DNA of 64,000 nt, from positions 396,253-460,252 of the forward strand of contig NZ_JACVOL010000001.1 in NCBI RefSeq assembly GCF_018882415.1, written 5' to 3'. A program made the translations under genes and the position numbers. Below the pieces are notes generated by a model. That model was not told where the DNA came from, ran no database searches, and worked only from the letters and a program-made list of their open reading frames with translations. Below are positions 42,683 through 51,459 of this stretch, piece after piece. Source of the stretch: Polynucleobacter sp. 86C-FISCH (GTDB lineage: Bacteria > Pseudomonadota > Gammaproteobacteria > Burkholderiales > Burkholderiaceae). Position 1 is the first letter of the stretch; each line of letters starts with the position of its first letter.

Positions 42683-43306
42683 ATGAAGCATACCGAAGCC
42701 CTAAAACGAAATAGCCCAAATGAGGTCAAAATTGGCCTCATTTCCATCTCGGATCGCGCCAGTAAGGGCGTCTATCAAGACGAAGGCATCCCCGCACTGC
42801 AAGCCTGGCTCATGAAAGCAATCAGTAACCCCTGCGCCTTTCATGAACGCTTGATTGCCGATGAATCAGAGGTTATTACTGAGACCATTGTTGAACTAGT
42901 AGATGAACTAGGCTGCGACTTAGTCCTCACCACAGGCGGCACAGGACCCTCAAGAAGAGATGTCACCCCTGAGGCTACCCGTGATGCCGGAACCCGTGAA
43001 ATGCCTGGTTTTGGCGAACAAATGCGTCAAATTAGCCTGAACTTTGTCCCTACCGCAATTCTGTCTCGACAAACCGCTGTTCTTAGGGAGATCGATGGTC
43101 ATGCTGCGCTGGTCATTAACTTGCCTGGACAACCCAAGGCTATTGCGGAGACACTTGAAGGCCTCAAAGATGAAAACGGCAAATCGATCGTTCCCGGCAT
43201 CTTTGCTGCCGTACCCTACTGCATCGATTTAATTGGTGGCCCGTATATTGAAACCGATGAATCAGTGATTAAGGTCTTTAGACCCAAGAGTGCGATTAAA
43301 AAGTAA
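42683..43306 (+). CDS. mog: Molybdopterin adenylyltransferase
   Basis: 207 aa. MoCF domain: KIGLISISDRASKGVYQDEGIPAL, LVLTTGGTGPSRRDVTPEAT (the GGTG nucleotide/MPT-binding motif and catalytic Asp) and LVINLPGQPKAIAETL. It adenylates molybdopterin before molybdenum insertion. The long form with FHERLIADE matches E. coli MogA. A TAGAAT box 12 bases ahead of the ATG suggests a very short or absent leader. Confidence 0.93.
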   Translation: MKHTEALKRNSPNEVKIGLISISDRASKGVYQDEGIPALQAWLMKAISNPCAFHERLIADESEVITETIVELVDELGCDLVLTTGGTGPSRRDVTPEATRDAGTREMPGFGEQMRQISLNFVPTAILSRQTAVLREIDGHAALVINLPGQPKAIAETLEGLKDENGKSIVPGIFAAVPYCIDLIGGPYIETDESVIKVFRPKSAIKK

Positions 43307-43335
43307 TCTAAAAAATAGTTGCCTGTTAGTAAATG

Positions 43336-43360
43336 AAAAGGTCCGCAATGCGGACCTTTT
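43336..43360 (+). terminator. Rho-independent terminator after mog
   Basis: An 11-bp stem (AAAAGGTCCGC / GCGGACCTTTT) with a 3-base loop and a following T. It probably also serves the convergent orn gene. Confidence 0.88.
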
Positions 43361-43381
43361 TCTTGTGCAGTACTTATTCAA

Positions 43382-43978
43382 TCACTGCGGCAAGGGTACG
43401 ATAAATTTCTCACGATAGTATTTGAGTTCCTCGATAGACTCCTCGATATCAGCCAAGGCTGTGTGAGCCTGCTTCTTGGTAAAGCCTTTGACCAACTCGG
43501 GGTGCCAACGTTTGCATAGCTCTTTTAAGGTAGAGACATCGATGTTTCGATAATGAAAGTAAGCCTCTAACTTAGGCATGTACTTAGCCATAAAGCGTCT
43601 GTCTTGACCAATCGTGTTGCCACACATCGGCGCAATACCTGCCTTAATGTATTTTTTCAGAAATGCAATGCATTCAGCTTCGACGGTAGCCTCATCCAAG
43701 GTGGATGCCTTCACTTTATCAATCAAGCCTGAACGCCCATGAGTTCCCTTATTCCAGGCATCCATCGCATCCAAGACAGCATCCTCTTGATGCACAACCC
43801 AGACAGGCGCTGTAGCAATAGTATTCAAATGGGCGTCCGTGACGATGATGGCAATCTCCAAAATCCGCTCGGTTTCGGGGTTTAAACCCGACATCTCCAT
43901 ATCCACCCAAATAAGGTGCTCATTGGCTGGTGCCGCCTTAACTGCCGGTGTTGCTGTTGTGTTAGTTTGCTCGCTCAT
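43382..43978 (-). CDS. orn: Oligoribonuclease
   Basis: 198 aa. DEDDh exonuclease: [22 protein letters not shown] (first Asp and Glu), [18 protein letters not shown] (second Asp) and [21 protein letters not shown] (His and last Asp). It degrades 2-5-nt RNAs to mononucleotides. The N-terminal 18 residues are an Ala/Thr-rich extension. The start is only 15 bases from the divergent M48 protease start. Confidence 0.96.
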   Translation of the reverse strand: MSEQTNTTATPAVKAAPANEHLIWVDMEMSGLNPETERILEIAIIVTDAHLNTIATAPVWVVHQEDAVLDAMDAWNKGTHGRSGLIDKVKASTLDEATVEAECIAFLKKYIKAGIAPMCGNTIGQDRRFMAKYMPKLEAYFHYRNIDVSTLKELCKRWHPELVKGFTKKQAHTALADIEESIEELKYYREKFIVPLPQ

Positions 43979-43981
43979 ATC

Positions 43982-43987
43982 TATAAT
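43982..43987 (+). promoter_or_regulatory. Consensus -10 box, possibly for a leaderless mRNA
   Basis: A perfect TATAAT six bases ahead of the ATG at 43994 puts the predicted transcription start on the A of that codon. The -35 region falls inside orn and is poor (TTGTGT at 43957). Confidence 0.5.
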
Positions 43988-43993
43988 GATCTC

Positions 43994-45247
43994 ATGACAT
44001 TCACAATTGTTTTTCTAATCGCCTTTATTGCTAGTTTTGGCTTACGCCACTGGCTGTCCCAACGTCAAATTCGCTATGTGGCAAAGCATCGCGATGCCGT
44101 ACCCGCTGAATTCGCTGAAAAAGTGACTTTAGCCGAGCATCAGAAAGCGGCTGACTACACTATCGCCAAATTACGCCTTGGCATTATAGAAAATGGCGTC
44201 AGCGCCATCATTTTAATTGGCTTCACCTTATTGGGTGGCTTGCAGATATTGAATATGGCTTTACTGCAACTTCTCGGCGAAGGCATTCCCCAGCAAATGG
44301 CCCTGCTTGTTTCAATTGTGCTTATTTCTGGAGTGCTCGATATTCCATTCTCTTGGTACAAGCAATTCCATCTAGAAGAACGCTTTGGCTTTAATCGGAT
44401 GACCAAAAAACTATTCTTCTCAGATATGTTTAAAGGGATCTCAGTAGGTAGCGCGATTGGCGTGCCACTACTCTGGGTGATTTTGTCCTTGATGGAAAAA
44501 GCAGGAGATTTATGGTGGTTATGGGCATGGGCAGTATTAACAGTCTTTAGCTTGCTGATGCAGTGGGTTTTCCCAACCTTTATCGCCCCACTCTTTAATA
44601 AATTCCAAGCCCTAGATGAAGGCCCATTAAAAACCCAGATTGAAGCGCTTCTCAAACGTTGCGACTTTGCCAGCCAAGGTCTATTTGTTATGGATGGCAG
44701 TAAGCGTAGCGCTCATGGCAATGCATTTTTTGCTGGCATGGGTAAAGCTAAACGCATTGTATTTTTTGACACCCTTATTGAGAAACTCAATCCAGGCGAA
44801 GTAGAGGCGGTACTTGCACACGAGCTTGGTCATTACAAATGCAACCATATTCGTAAGCGCCTCTTGGTTTCCTTTGCGTTGAGCTTTGCCATGTTTGCTC
44901 TCTTAGGCTGGATTAGCACTAAGGTTTGGTTCTATACAGACTTGGGCGTAATGCCTAACCTCAATGGCTATAACGGTGGACTTGCATTGGCACTATTTAT
45001 GCTGGTATCGCCAGTATTTAGTTTCTTCTTCACACCACTCTCTAGCTTGGCATCACGCAAACATGAGTACGAGGCTGATGGCTTTGCTGCTGAAAAATCT
45101 TCCGCAAAAGATTTGGTTACTGCCCTAGTGAAGTTGTACCAAGACAATGCGTCGACTCTCACGCCAGATCCAATCTATACGGCTTTTTATAGCTCTCATC
45201 CGCCTGCGCCATTACGCATCGCTAACTTACAGCGGTTTAGCTCATAA
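43994..45247 (+). CDS. M48-family zinc metallopeptidase (Ste24/CAAX-protease-like)
   Basis: 417 aa from ATG 43994; an upstream in-frame start at 43916 would lie in orn and add a Cys-rich stretch with no family support. About six TM segments. The active site [13 protein letters not shown] is HExxH, with the third ligand in [14 protein letters not shown]-terminal [30 protein letters not shown] is the Peptidase_M48_N signature. An inner-membrane protease, probably for quality control. rsgA follows after 2 bases. Confidence 0.93.
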   Translation: MTFTIVFLIAFIASFGLRHWLSQRQIRYVAKHRDAVPAEFAEKVTLAEHQKAADYTIAKLRLGIIENGVSAIILIGFTLLGGLQILNMALLQLLGEGIPQQMALLVSIVLISGVLDIPFSWYKQFHLEERFGFNRMTKKLFFSDMFKGISVGSAIGVPLLWVILSLMEKAGDLWWLWAWAVLTVFSLLMQWVFPTFIAPLFNKFQALDEGPLKTQIEALLKRCDFASQGLFVMDGSKRSAHGNAFFAGMGKAKRIVFFDTLIEKLNPGEVEAVLAHELGHYKCNHIRKRLLVSFALSFAMFALLGWISTKVWFYTDLGVMPNLNGYNGGLALALFMLVSPVFSFFFTPLSSLASRKHEYEADGFAAEKSSAKDLVTALVKLYQDNASTLTPDPIYTAFYSSHPPAPLRIANLQRFSS

Positions 45248-45249
45248 GG

Positions 45250-46263
45250 ATGGAACAGTTTCATGCGCTACTCATTGCCTCCTACGGAAGGCATTATTTA
45301 GCGCAGCGTTTAACTGCAGATGCTAATGGCTGCGAGTCACCCAGTGGTCCACTGATTCAAGTAAGCACACCCGCCAAGCAACACATCGGCGCCGTGGGTG
45401 ATCGCATGTTGCTTGAAATGACTTCTGCAGATCAGGCGCGCATTATTCAAATTGAGCCTCGAGAGAATCTTCTCTATCGCTCAGATGCATTTAAGAGCAA
45501 GCTCATTGCTTCAAACGTAGATCAAATCCTAGTAGTGCTCGCAACACAGCCGGCTTTCTCACCAGACCTTTTAGGCAGAGCGGTAGTAGCCGCAGAAGCC
45601 AACCAAATTGGTCTACATATCCTGCTTAATAAATGCGATCTCAAAGATAACCTGGAGCATGCTCGAAAAATCATCGCGCCTTATGCGCGCATGGGCTATC
45701 AGGTGAGTGAAGTCTCCGCCAAATTTGATCCAGCCTCGATTGACTCCCTACGTACAGCCTTGCAAGGCAAGGTTTCTGTTTTTGTTGGTCAATCAGGTAT
45801 GGGTAAATCTAGCTTGCTCAATGCCTGGATACCCAACGCCGCAGCGCTGACTCAAGAGTATTCAGTCCGTCTAGATACCGGCAAACACACCACCACTGCA
45901 TGCCGTTACTTTGAACTGCCTGAAGCCTGGGGCAGAGATGAAACCGGCAAGCTAGGTGCGTTGATTGATTCACCAGGTTTTCAAGAGTTTGGTTTAGCTC
46001 ACATGTCTGTAAGCGAACTTCAGCATGCCTTCAGAGAATTTAAAGACCTACTTGGTAAGTGTCGCTTTCATAATTGCGCGCATTTATCTGAGCCAGACTG
46101 TGCGGTGCGAGAAGCGGTAGACAGAAACGAAATAGCGCCAGAAAGACTGGCGCTATTTAGACAATTACACTCCGACTCAAAAACGGCGGATGTACAAATT
46201 CAGGGAATTAGCCAAGCCAAAGAGCGATGGTCAGCATTAGCAACAAAGCCATCCAAGCGATAA
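45250..46263 (+). CDS. rsgA: Ribosome small-subunit-dependent GTPase RsgA
   Basis: 337 aa. Circularly permuted GTPase: an N-terminal OB domain, G4 LLNKCDL, G5 VSAKFD, the P-loop FVGQSGMGKSSLLNAW, G3 LIDSPGFQEFGL, then the zinc knuckle C-x-F-x-NCAHLSEPDCAV. It acts in 30S maturation. The last 56 bases overlap the 3' end of the convergent CobD-like gene. Confidence 0.96.
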   Translation: MEQFHALLIASYGRHYLAQRLTADANGCESPSGPLIQVSTPAKQHIGAVGDRMLLEMTSADQARIIQIEPRENLLYRSDAFKSKLIASNVDQILVVLATQPAFSPDLLGRAVVAAEANQIGLHILLNKCDLKDNLEHARKIIAPYARMGYQVSEVSAKFDPASIDSLRTALQGKVSVFVGQSGMGKSSLLNAWIPNAAALTQEYSVRLDTGKHTTTACRYFELPEAWGRDETGKLGALIDSPGFQEFGLAHMSVSELQHAFREFKDLLGKCRFHNCAHLSEPDCAVREAVDRNEIAPERLALFRQLHSDSKTADVQIQGISQAKERWSALATKPSKR

Positions 46264-47167
46264 CGAGACGCCATACCAATCCCACTGCTGAGCGCATGGT
46301 GCGCTCAGTAGGTTCAAGACCTACCTCGTATACAACTGGCTCACCAGCTTCTGCCATACGCAATGCTTCATCGCTATCAGGCTCACTCATTGGCTCACCT
46401 AAGCGAACACCTAGAGCGCCACTACCTGCAGCCAAGATTACTGCTGATAAAGAATCAGACCATTTTTGTGTCAGGTAACGCCAACCATAAACAGCACCTT
46501 CGAAGTTACCAACAATCGCAAAGCCCATGGCGGTAATGCGTGCAGGAACCCAATCCAAGACGTAGAAGAAATGACGTGCAGCTTCACTTAGATTGAAGTC
46601 GCCGCGCTCAGACCAACGTTGCGCAGCAATGTCTGCCAAGCGATAGAGCACAACACCCGCAGGGCCCATTGGCATCATGAACCAGAACAACACACCAAAG
46701 ACATGATGATGTGATCCGATAATGGCACGCTCAAGCGCCAAAGAAATCACTTCAGTCTCAGTCAAGTTGGAAGTATCTAGCTCAGGGCCGTACCACTCAC
46801 CCAAGGCAGCACGAGCTCCAGGCAAGTCATGCGTTTCAATCGCTTCATGCACAGCAGTAAATGAATGGCTGAACTGACGAAAGCCAAAAAACAAATACGC
46901 GATGACGATGTTCCAAATAAATCCAAGGATGGGGTAAGTCACCATGCAAACGACATACACCATGAACACTAGGAAGGTTGGCAAGATGAAGGCAACCAAA
47001 CAGGCCATACGCGCGCCTACAGGGCTTGCACCTTCTTCAGTCTTGCCACCGAATTCAGCGGCAACCCAATCTAACCAGCGGGCGCAAACACGCGCAATCC
47101 AATGGCTTGAAGTTACTGGGCGATATTGCTCAGCAATGAGGGCGAAGAGAATAGAAAAGAAAGTCAT
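46208..47167 (-). CDS. CobD/CbiB-family integral membrane protein
   Basis: 319 aa. TFFSILFALIAEQYRPVTSSHWIARV at the start and about five TM segments. VHEAIETHDLPGARAALGEWYGPELDTSNLTETEVISLALERAI and the DWVPARITAMGFAIVGNFEGA segment match the CobD/CbiB group. Classical CbiB attaches aminopropanol to cobyric acid. This betaproteobacterial branch is often outside a cobalamin cluster, so the role here is uncertain. It overlaps nudL by 4 bases. Confidence 0.82.
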   Translation of the reverse strand: MTFFSILFALIAEQYRPVTSSHWIARVCARWLDWVAAEFGGKTEEGASPVGARMACLVAFILPTFLVFMVYVVCMVTYPILGFIWNIVIAYLFFGFRQFSHSFTAVHEAIETHDLPGARAALGEWYGPELDTSNLTETEVISLALERAIIGSHHHVFGVLFWFMMPMGPAGVVLYRLADIAAQRWSERGDFNLSEAARHFFYVLDWVPARITAMGFAIVGNFEGAVYGWRYLTQKWSDSLSAVILAAGSGALGVRLGEPMSEPDSDEALRMAEAGEPVVYEVGLEPTERTMRSAVGLVWRLVIAWMALLLMLTIALWLG

Positions 47168-47907
47168 ACTTTTAATAAATGATAAAGGTTACGCAACATT
47201 CCCGCAGTGGCACCCCAAATAAAGCGGTTCTCATAAGGCATCGAATAAAAACGTCGTCCGCCCTGCTCACTTTGCCACAGTCTAACCTGATGGTTAGCAG
47301 GATCAAGTAAAAAACTCAGGGGTACTTCAAATACATCCGCTACTTCAAACTCATCTAAGACATATTCTGCCTGAGCCTGAACCAATCCCACTACTGGCGT
47401 CACGCTATAGCCAGATACCGTTAAATACTGAGGCATGTGGCCAATAATCTCAACTCTCTTGGGATCCAGTCCAATTTCTTCCTGACTCTCCCGTAAAGCA
47501 GTGTCATTTGGACTTTGATCCTCGGGATCCATGCGACCCCCTGGAAAGCTAATTTGCCCTGCGTGATCGCGCAAATGATTGGTTCTTTGCGTCAGCAGCA
47601 CTGACAATCCCTCCTCTTTTAATACAAGAGGAATGAGTACGGCAGCTTTAGTCACTTTTCCGGCAGACTCACGTTTGGCAATAATATCTGCCGCAATCAC
47701 ATGACGGTTTTCATCGGTAATCTCTGGCTGCCACTCTGGTGGAGATTGCAAACGCAGCTTTAAACCGGCTGGCTCAAGGAATTCTTTTGCCACCTTTTTT
47801 TCATGTGCGCATGTCTCATAAATCGGAACTGCTTGTGCATCAAATCCTGGAGGTGCGGCAACATTGATTGCGTAGTCTTCAGGGCTTGGTGTCTTGGGCA
47901 TATTCAT
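47164..47907 (-). CDS. NUDIX CoA pyrophosphatase (NudL-like)
   Basis: 247 aa. A Nudix box lies in FPGGRMDPEDQSPNDTALRESQEEIGL, including the G-x5-E and R-E-x-x-E-E core. The CoA-pyrophosphatase extension LTQRTNHLRDHAGQISFPGG (UPF0035 motif) is directly before it. It hydrolyses CoA or its derivatives to 3',5'-ADP and phosphopantetheine. The N-terminal 80 residues are an extra lead-in. First of a pair with the CobD-like gene. Confidence 0.9.
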   Translation of the reverse strand: MNMPKTPSPEDYAINVAAPPGFDAQAVPIYETCAHEKKVAKEFLEPAGLKLRLQSPPEWQPEITDENRHVIAADIIAKRESAGKVTKAAVLIPLVLKEEGLSVLLTQRTNHLRDHAGQISFPGGRMDPEDQSPNDTALRESQEEIGLDPKRVEIIGHMPQYLTVSGYSVTPVVGLVQAQAEYVLDEFEVADVFEVPLSFLLDPANHQVRLWQSEQGGRRFYSMPYENRFIWGATAGMLRNLYHLLKV

Positions 47908-47920
47908 ATTCTAAGGCAAC

Positions 47921-47948
47921 AAAAAAGGCGACCGAGGCCGCCTTTTTT
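47921..47948. terminator. Terminator of the rpsP-rplS operon
   Basis: A 10-bp stem (AAAAAAGGCG / CGCCTTTTTT) with an 8-base loop, 15 bases past the rplS stop. Confidence 0.88.
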
Positions 47949-47963
47949 ACTTCAAGCCGACAT

Positions 47964-48359
47964 TTATTCTGCGGCTGGAGCTGCTGCTGCAGTCTTACGC
48001 GCAGGCAACTTCTCTTTAATACGTGCAGACTTACCTGAACGATCGCGCAAGTAGTACAACTTCGCACGACGTACATCACCGCGACGCTTCACTTCAATAC
48101 CAGCGATCAATGGTGAGTAAGTTTGAAATGTACGCTCTACACCTTCGCCAGATGAAATCTTACGAACGATAAAGCTGGAATTGAGTCCGCGATTGCGCTT
48201 AGCAATCACAACGCCTTCAAAGGCCTGGGCACGCTTACGTGTACCCTCAACTACGTTTACGCTAACAACTACTGTGTCGCCAGGAGCAAAGCTTGGCAAT
48301 ACTTTGTTAGCACTTAAGCGAGCAATTTCTTCTTGCTCAATTTTTTCAATTAAATTCAT
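47964..48359 (-). CDS. rplS: 50S ribosomal protein L19
   Basis: 131 aa. [57 protein letters not shown] and the [28 protein letters not shown] ending are diagnostic. An Ala-rich tail extends the usual length by some ten residues. Last gene of the rpsP-rimM-trmD-rplS block; the 133 bases before it hold no clear hairpin. Confidence 0.98.
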   Translation of the reverse strand: MNLIEKIEQEEIARLSANKVLPSFAPGDTVVVSVNVVEGTRKRAQAFEGVVIAKRNRGLNSSFIVRKISSGEGVERTFQTYSPLIAGIEVKRRGDVRRAKLYYLRDRSGKSARIKEKLPARKTAAAAPAAE

Positions 48360-48492
48360 TTTTAATCCTTAAACATCGTATTAGCGTTTAATCCCGAGAT
48401 ATAAATCAACGGACCTAATAGAGGATGCAGTTAAAACAATTTCACTAAACCAAAAACTAAACTACCTATTCACTACTGAACACTAAAAGCAT

Positions 48493-49239
48493 TTACAGAG
48501 AGCGAAGAAATTGTTCATCTTCTCGGGTTAGCAACCCTTTGGCTCTAGCCGATTCAATTAAGTCCGGCCTTAACCTCAACGTCAGCTCTAAAGACTTCTG
48601 CCGACGCCAATCCGCTATTTTAGCGTGATGTCCGCCCAAAAGCACGTCCGGAACGGATAAATTTTCATATATTTCAGGGCGGGTGTAGTGCGGATAATCC
48701 AAAAGGCCGTTCATAAAGCTATCCTGGGTGGCTGATTCGCCATCTCCAAGGGCCCCTGGAATAAGCCTGATTACCGCATCCATCATGGCCATAGCGGGGA
48801 TTTCACCCCCAGAAAGCACAAAATCGCCAATAGACAGCTGCAAATCCACGTTTCGATCGACAAAACGTTGGTCTACAGCCTCATATCGACCACAAATGAA
48901 GCTTAAATTGCCGTAATTGAGGATATCTGTCGCTATCTTCTGAGAAAAGCGCTCACCTTGGGGCGCCAACAAGCAGATTGGTCCACTTTTAATCCCTGCC
49001 ACCTCATGGGATGCCTTGATTCCGGCAACGGTATCTTCCAATGGCTTTGCCATCATGACCATTCCTGGGCCTCCGCCATAGGCACGATCATCTACGGTTT
49101 TACGAGGGTCAGAACAAAAATCTCGAGGGTTCCATAAATGGACACTGGCCAAAGATTGTTCGCATGCGCGCCCAGTAATACCCCACTGCGTTAAAGCAGA
49201 GAACATTTCCGGAAATAAGGTCACAACATCAAAGCGCAT
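48493..49239 (-). CDS. trmD: tRNA (guanine-N1)-methyltransferase
   Basis: 248 aa. The trefoil-knot SPOUT fold is shown by RFDVVTLFPEMFSALTQWGITGRA, YGGGPGMVMMAKPL, FICGRYEAVDQRF and the SAM loop SIGDFVLSGGEIPAMAMMDAVIRLIPGALGD. The C-terminal domain (TRPEIYENLSVPDVLLGGHH) binds tRNA. It makes m1G37. Placed in its standard operon position. Confidence 0.98.
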   Translation of the reverse strand: MRFDVVTLFPEMFSALTQWGITGRACEQSLASVHLWNPRDFCSDPRKTVDDRAYGGGPGMVMMAKPLEDTVAGIKASHEVAGIKSGPICLLAPQGERFSQKIATDILNYGNLSFICGRYEAVDQRFVDRNVDLQLSIGDFVLSGGEIPAMAMMDAVIRLIPGALGDGESATQDSFMNGLLDYPHYTRPEIYENLSVPDVLLGGHHAKIADWRRQKSLELTLRLRPDLIESARAKGLLTREDEQFLRSL

Positions 49240-49264
49240 ATCTATCTCGAATTATCTTTGAGCT

Positions 49265-49831
49265 TTATTGCCAGTCAGATTGCCAGTCAAGCGTAATCAG
49301 TTTGTTTGGCAGGTCAACGTTTTGCACTACTTCTTTTACAAACGGCACCAAATATTTGATTGTCTTTGTTTGTGCATCGCCAATTGCGATCACACCATGC
49401 GCACCATTCTCAGTGACATCAATCACTTCACCAAGAGTTTCATTTTGCAAATTGATGGCGTTACATCCAATGAGGTCTACCCAGTAATAGGAATCACTCT
49501 CAGCCTTTGGAAAGGCATCGCGCGCAACTAATATTCTGGCACCCTTTAATGCAAGCGCTTGATCGCGATCGCTGACGCCGTCAAGAGCCATCACCACATT
49601 GCCACTGTGCATCTTGGCACTCTTTACTTTGTATTGCGTCAATGAACCCTGCTCTACAGACGCAGAAACGCCAGCATCCCTACGCGGGATCAGAGATAAC
49701 CAAACCGATTTAGAAGAAAGAAGTGCTACAGGTTCTGAAGAGTGAGGCCTAACCTTCACTTGACCCTGTAAACCTTGTGCCTCAGATATGGCACCAAGCT
49801 CAATCAAATCATTTAGGGAAGGCGTGCTCAT
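49265..49831 (-). CDS. rimM: Ribosome maturation factor RimM
   Basis: 188 aa. IELGAISEAQGLQGQVKVRPHS starts the RimM N-domain. SDSYYWVDLIGCNAINLQNETLGEVIDVTENGAHGVIAI and the ending LVPFVKEVVQNVDLPNKLITLDW are the PRC-barrel half. It binds S19 and helps assemble the 30S head. It precedes trmD by 25 bases. Confidence 0.96.
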   Translation of the reverse strand: MSTPSLNDLIELGAISEAQGLQGQVKVRPHSSEPVALLSSKSVWLSLIPRRDAGVSASVEQGSLTQYKVKSAKMHSGNVVMALDGVSDRDQALALKGARILVARDAFPKAESDSYYWVDLIGCNAINLQNETLGEVIDVTENGAHGVIAIGDAQTKTIKYLVPFVKEVVQNVDLPNKLITLDWQSDWQ

Positions 49832-49880
49832 TTGTAAGACACCTTATTTTCCCAAAATAGAACTACTAGAAATTCTGCCA

Positions 49881-49913
49881 CTAAAAGCTTCATCACTTCG
49901 ACGAAGCTTTTAG
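49881..49913 (-). other. Perfect 11-bp hairpin between rpsP and rimM
   Basis: Arms CTAAAAGCTTC / GAAGCTTTTAG with an 11-base loop, just after the rpsP stop. No T-run follows on the minus strand, so it is more likely an RNA processing, stability or attenuation element than a full terminator. Confidence 0.6.
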
Positions 49914-49923
49914 TAATCGAATA

Positions 49924-50169
49924 TTAAACAGCTGGATTGTTTTTGATCAAACGCACTACTGTTGGAGAGATTTGCGCACCAACACCAGTCCAGTAAGTCA
50001 AACGGTCTTGAGCAATACGCATTGCTTGCTCAGTTGCCGCTGCTTGTGGGTTGAAATAACCAATACGCTCGATAAAGTTCGAGTCACGACGGTTGCGCTT
50101 ATCAGTAGCAACGATGCTGTAAAAAGGGCGCTTCTTAGAACCGCCGCGTGCCAGTCGAATGACGACCAT
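49924..50169 (-). CDS. rpsP: 30S ribosomal protein S16
   Basis: 81 aa. [42 protein letters not shown] is diagnostic for S16, and [22 protein letters not shown] completes it. First gene of its operon. The 224 bases upstream (50170-50393) lead to a divergent lipoprotein gene; no riboswitch or clear promoter pattern was recognised there. Confidence 0.98.
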
Positions 50170-50393
50170 ACTTATTCCTTAAAATCTAAAATGAAAACAG
50201 GTTGATTACAACCCAATGAAATTTCTACAAAAAATCTTGGGCTCCAGCTCACCAAATACAGATACGGTAGAGCGGAAAACCTCATATTCTAGACGAAAAC
50301 CCCTACTTCTTCCACCTATTTAAGCAGGCTAGCCAGTAGAATAGAATGTAGCCAGATGTAAAAAGTATATTAAAAACAATAACTTAGAAAAAT

Positions 50394-50918
50394 ATGACCC
50401 TTAAATCCAGCGTTTCAGCCGCCTTTAGAAGCCAAATAAATAGGCTATTTCTGGCGCTTTCTTGCTTAGGTCTTGGTCTTTTGGTTGGTTGCGCTAACGT
50501 TATCCCACCTTGTGGCGCCAAAATCAGCCCACCGAGCAGTGAGCTCAAAAACACCAAATGGGAGCTCACCCGCTGGAACTTGCCCCCAAACAATAATGGT
50601 GAGGTTCGCGCCCGCCAGATCCCCCAAGGTGACGCTAGCAATCCCATCCAAATCATTTTTGACGTCAATGGCCAGCGCCTTAGTGGTTCAACAGGATGCA
50701 ACCGCTTTACTGCAACGATCGATGAAGATGCGCGTGGCTTCTCTCTCAAGAAAATTGCCAGCACCAAAATGGCTTGTAGTCCGCAACGCATGGAACTAGA
50801 AAATGATTTTCTCTATCAGCTAAACGACTATCGCAGCATCGTGCGTAATGGCGATCAACTACTCATGATTGGCGCGGATCGCGAAGTATTAAGTTTTACT
50901 CAAAAACCAAATAAATAA
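50394..50918 (+). CDS. META-domain lipoprotein (HslJ-like)
   Basis: 174 aa. An N-terminal lipoprotein signal with lipobox LVGC (Cys at about 33). The META domain is at about 50-165: NTKWELTRWN, IIFDVNGQRLSGSTGCNRFTATI, then KIASTKMACSPQRMELENDFLYQL and the final strand DREVLSF. The domain occurs in HslJ, linked to novobiocin and heat stress; its ligand is unknown. The TGCN motif is intact. Another membrane-protein gene follows after 26 bases. Confidence 0.87.
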   Translation: MTLKSSVSAAFRSQINRLFLALSCLGLGLLVGCANVIPPCGAKISPPSSELKNTKWELTRWNLPPNNNGEVRARQIPQGDASNPIQIIFDVNGQRLSGSTGCNRFTATIDEDARGFSLKKIASTKMACSPQRMELENDFLYQLNDYRSIVRNGDQLLMIGADREVLSFTQKPNK

Positions 50919-50944
50919 ACATCGGCAACTCTACAGAAATACTT

Positions 50945-51391
50945 ATGAAAAAATCCAAACTCCTATTTTGTGCACTGGGATTTCTCCTTCCTGGAAGCGG
51001 TCTCAACTGCTTTTATCTACAGGGGCTCAAATCCTTTTGGGCATGGGTGCAGTTATTTGCCTTAATTGGTGGTGTGGCGGGTTGGGTTATTTTAAAAGGT
51101 GCACATTTTCATTCTGCGCCAGGATGGGTACTTGTGACTTTTGGATTTATTGCGATTGAAGCAAGTTGGTTGACGACGATTGCTTTCGGTCTGCGCTTAG
51201 ATGAAAAGTGGGATGCTCAATTTAACCCAGGCATTGAAGAGCATCGTCGCAGCCGCTCTGGCTGGCCCGTGATCTTGACTGTGATTTTCTCTTTAGTTTT
51301 TGGTGCTGGTGTGATGATGACTTTTTTAGCAGTCTCATTCGAGCAATTCTTTATCTCTCAAATCCATGAAGCAAAAAAGCTATCCCAGTAA
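50945..51391 (+). CDS. Small integral membrane protein, unknown
   Basis: 148 aa with four hydrophobic segments. The first (FCALGFLLPGSGLNCFYLQGLKSFWAWVQLFALIGG) resembles TM2/NINE-type domains, with a G-x-G turn and a cytoplasmic loop. A His/Arg-rich loop (EEHRRSRSGW) separates the last two segments. It is probably co-transcribed with the META lipoprotein. No function is evident. Confidence 0.7.
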   Translation: MKKSKLLFCALGFLLPGSGLNCFYLQGLKSFWAWVQLFALIGGVAGWVILKGAHFHSAPGWVLVTFGFIAIEASWLTTIAFGLRLDEKWDAQFNPGIEEHRRSRSGWPVILTVIFSLVFGAGVMMTFLAVSFEQFFISQIHEAKKLSQ

Positions 51392-51418
51392 TTGCGGATA
51401 GCCTTTCTTTTGCAAGAG

Positions 51419-51441
51419 CCGCTCTTTGGAGCGGTTTTTTT
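51419..51441 (+). terminator. Rho-independent terminator
   Basis: A 6-bp GC-rich stem (CCGCTC / GAGCGG) with a TTTG loop, then seven T. A second dyad, GCTATCC/GGATAGC, lies just upstream at 51379-51402. Confidence 0.85.
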
Positions 51442-51459
51442 ATTCTCTTTTAAGACTCT

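Noticed and set aside
44155..44655. 166-codon minus-strand open frame
   Set aside because: Antisense to the M48 protease gene; no protein-like features.
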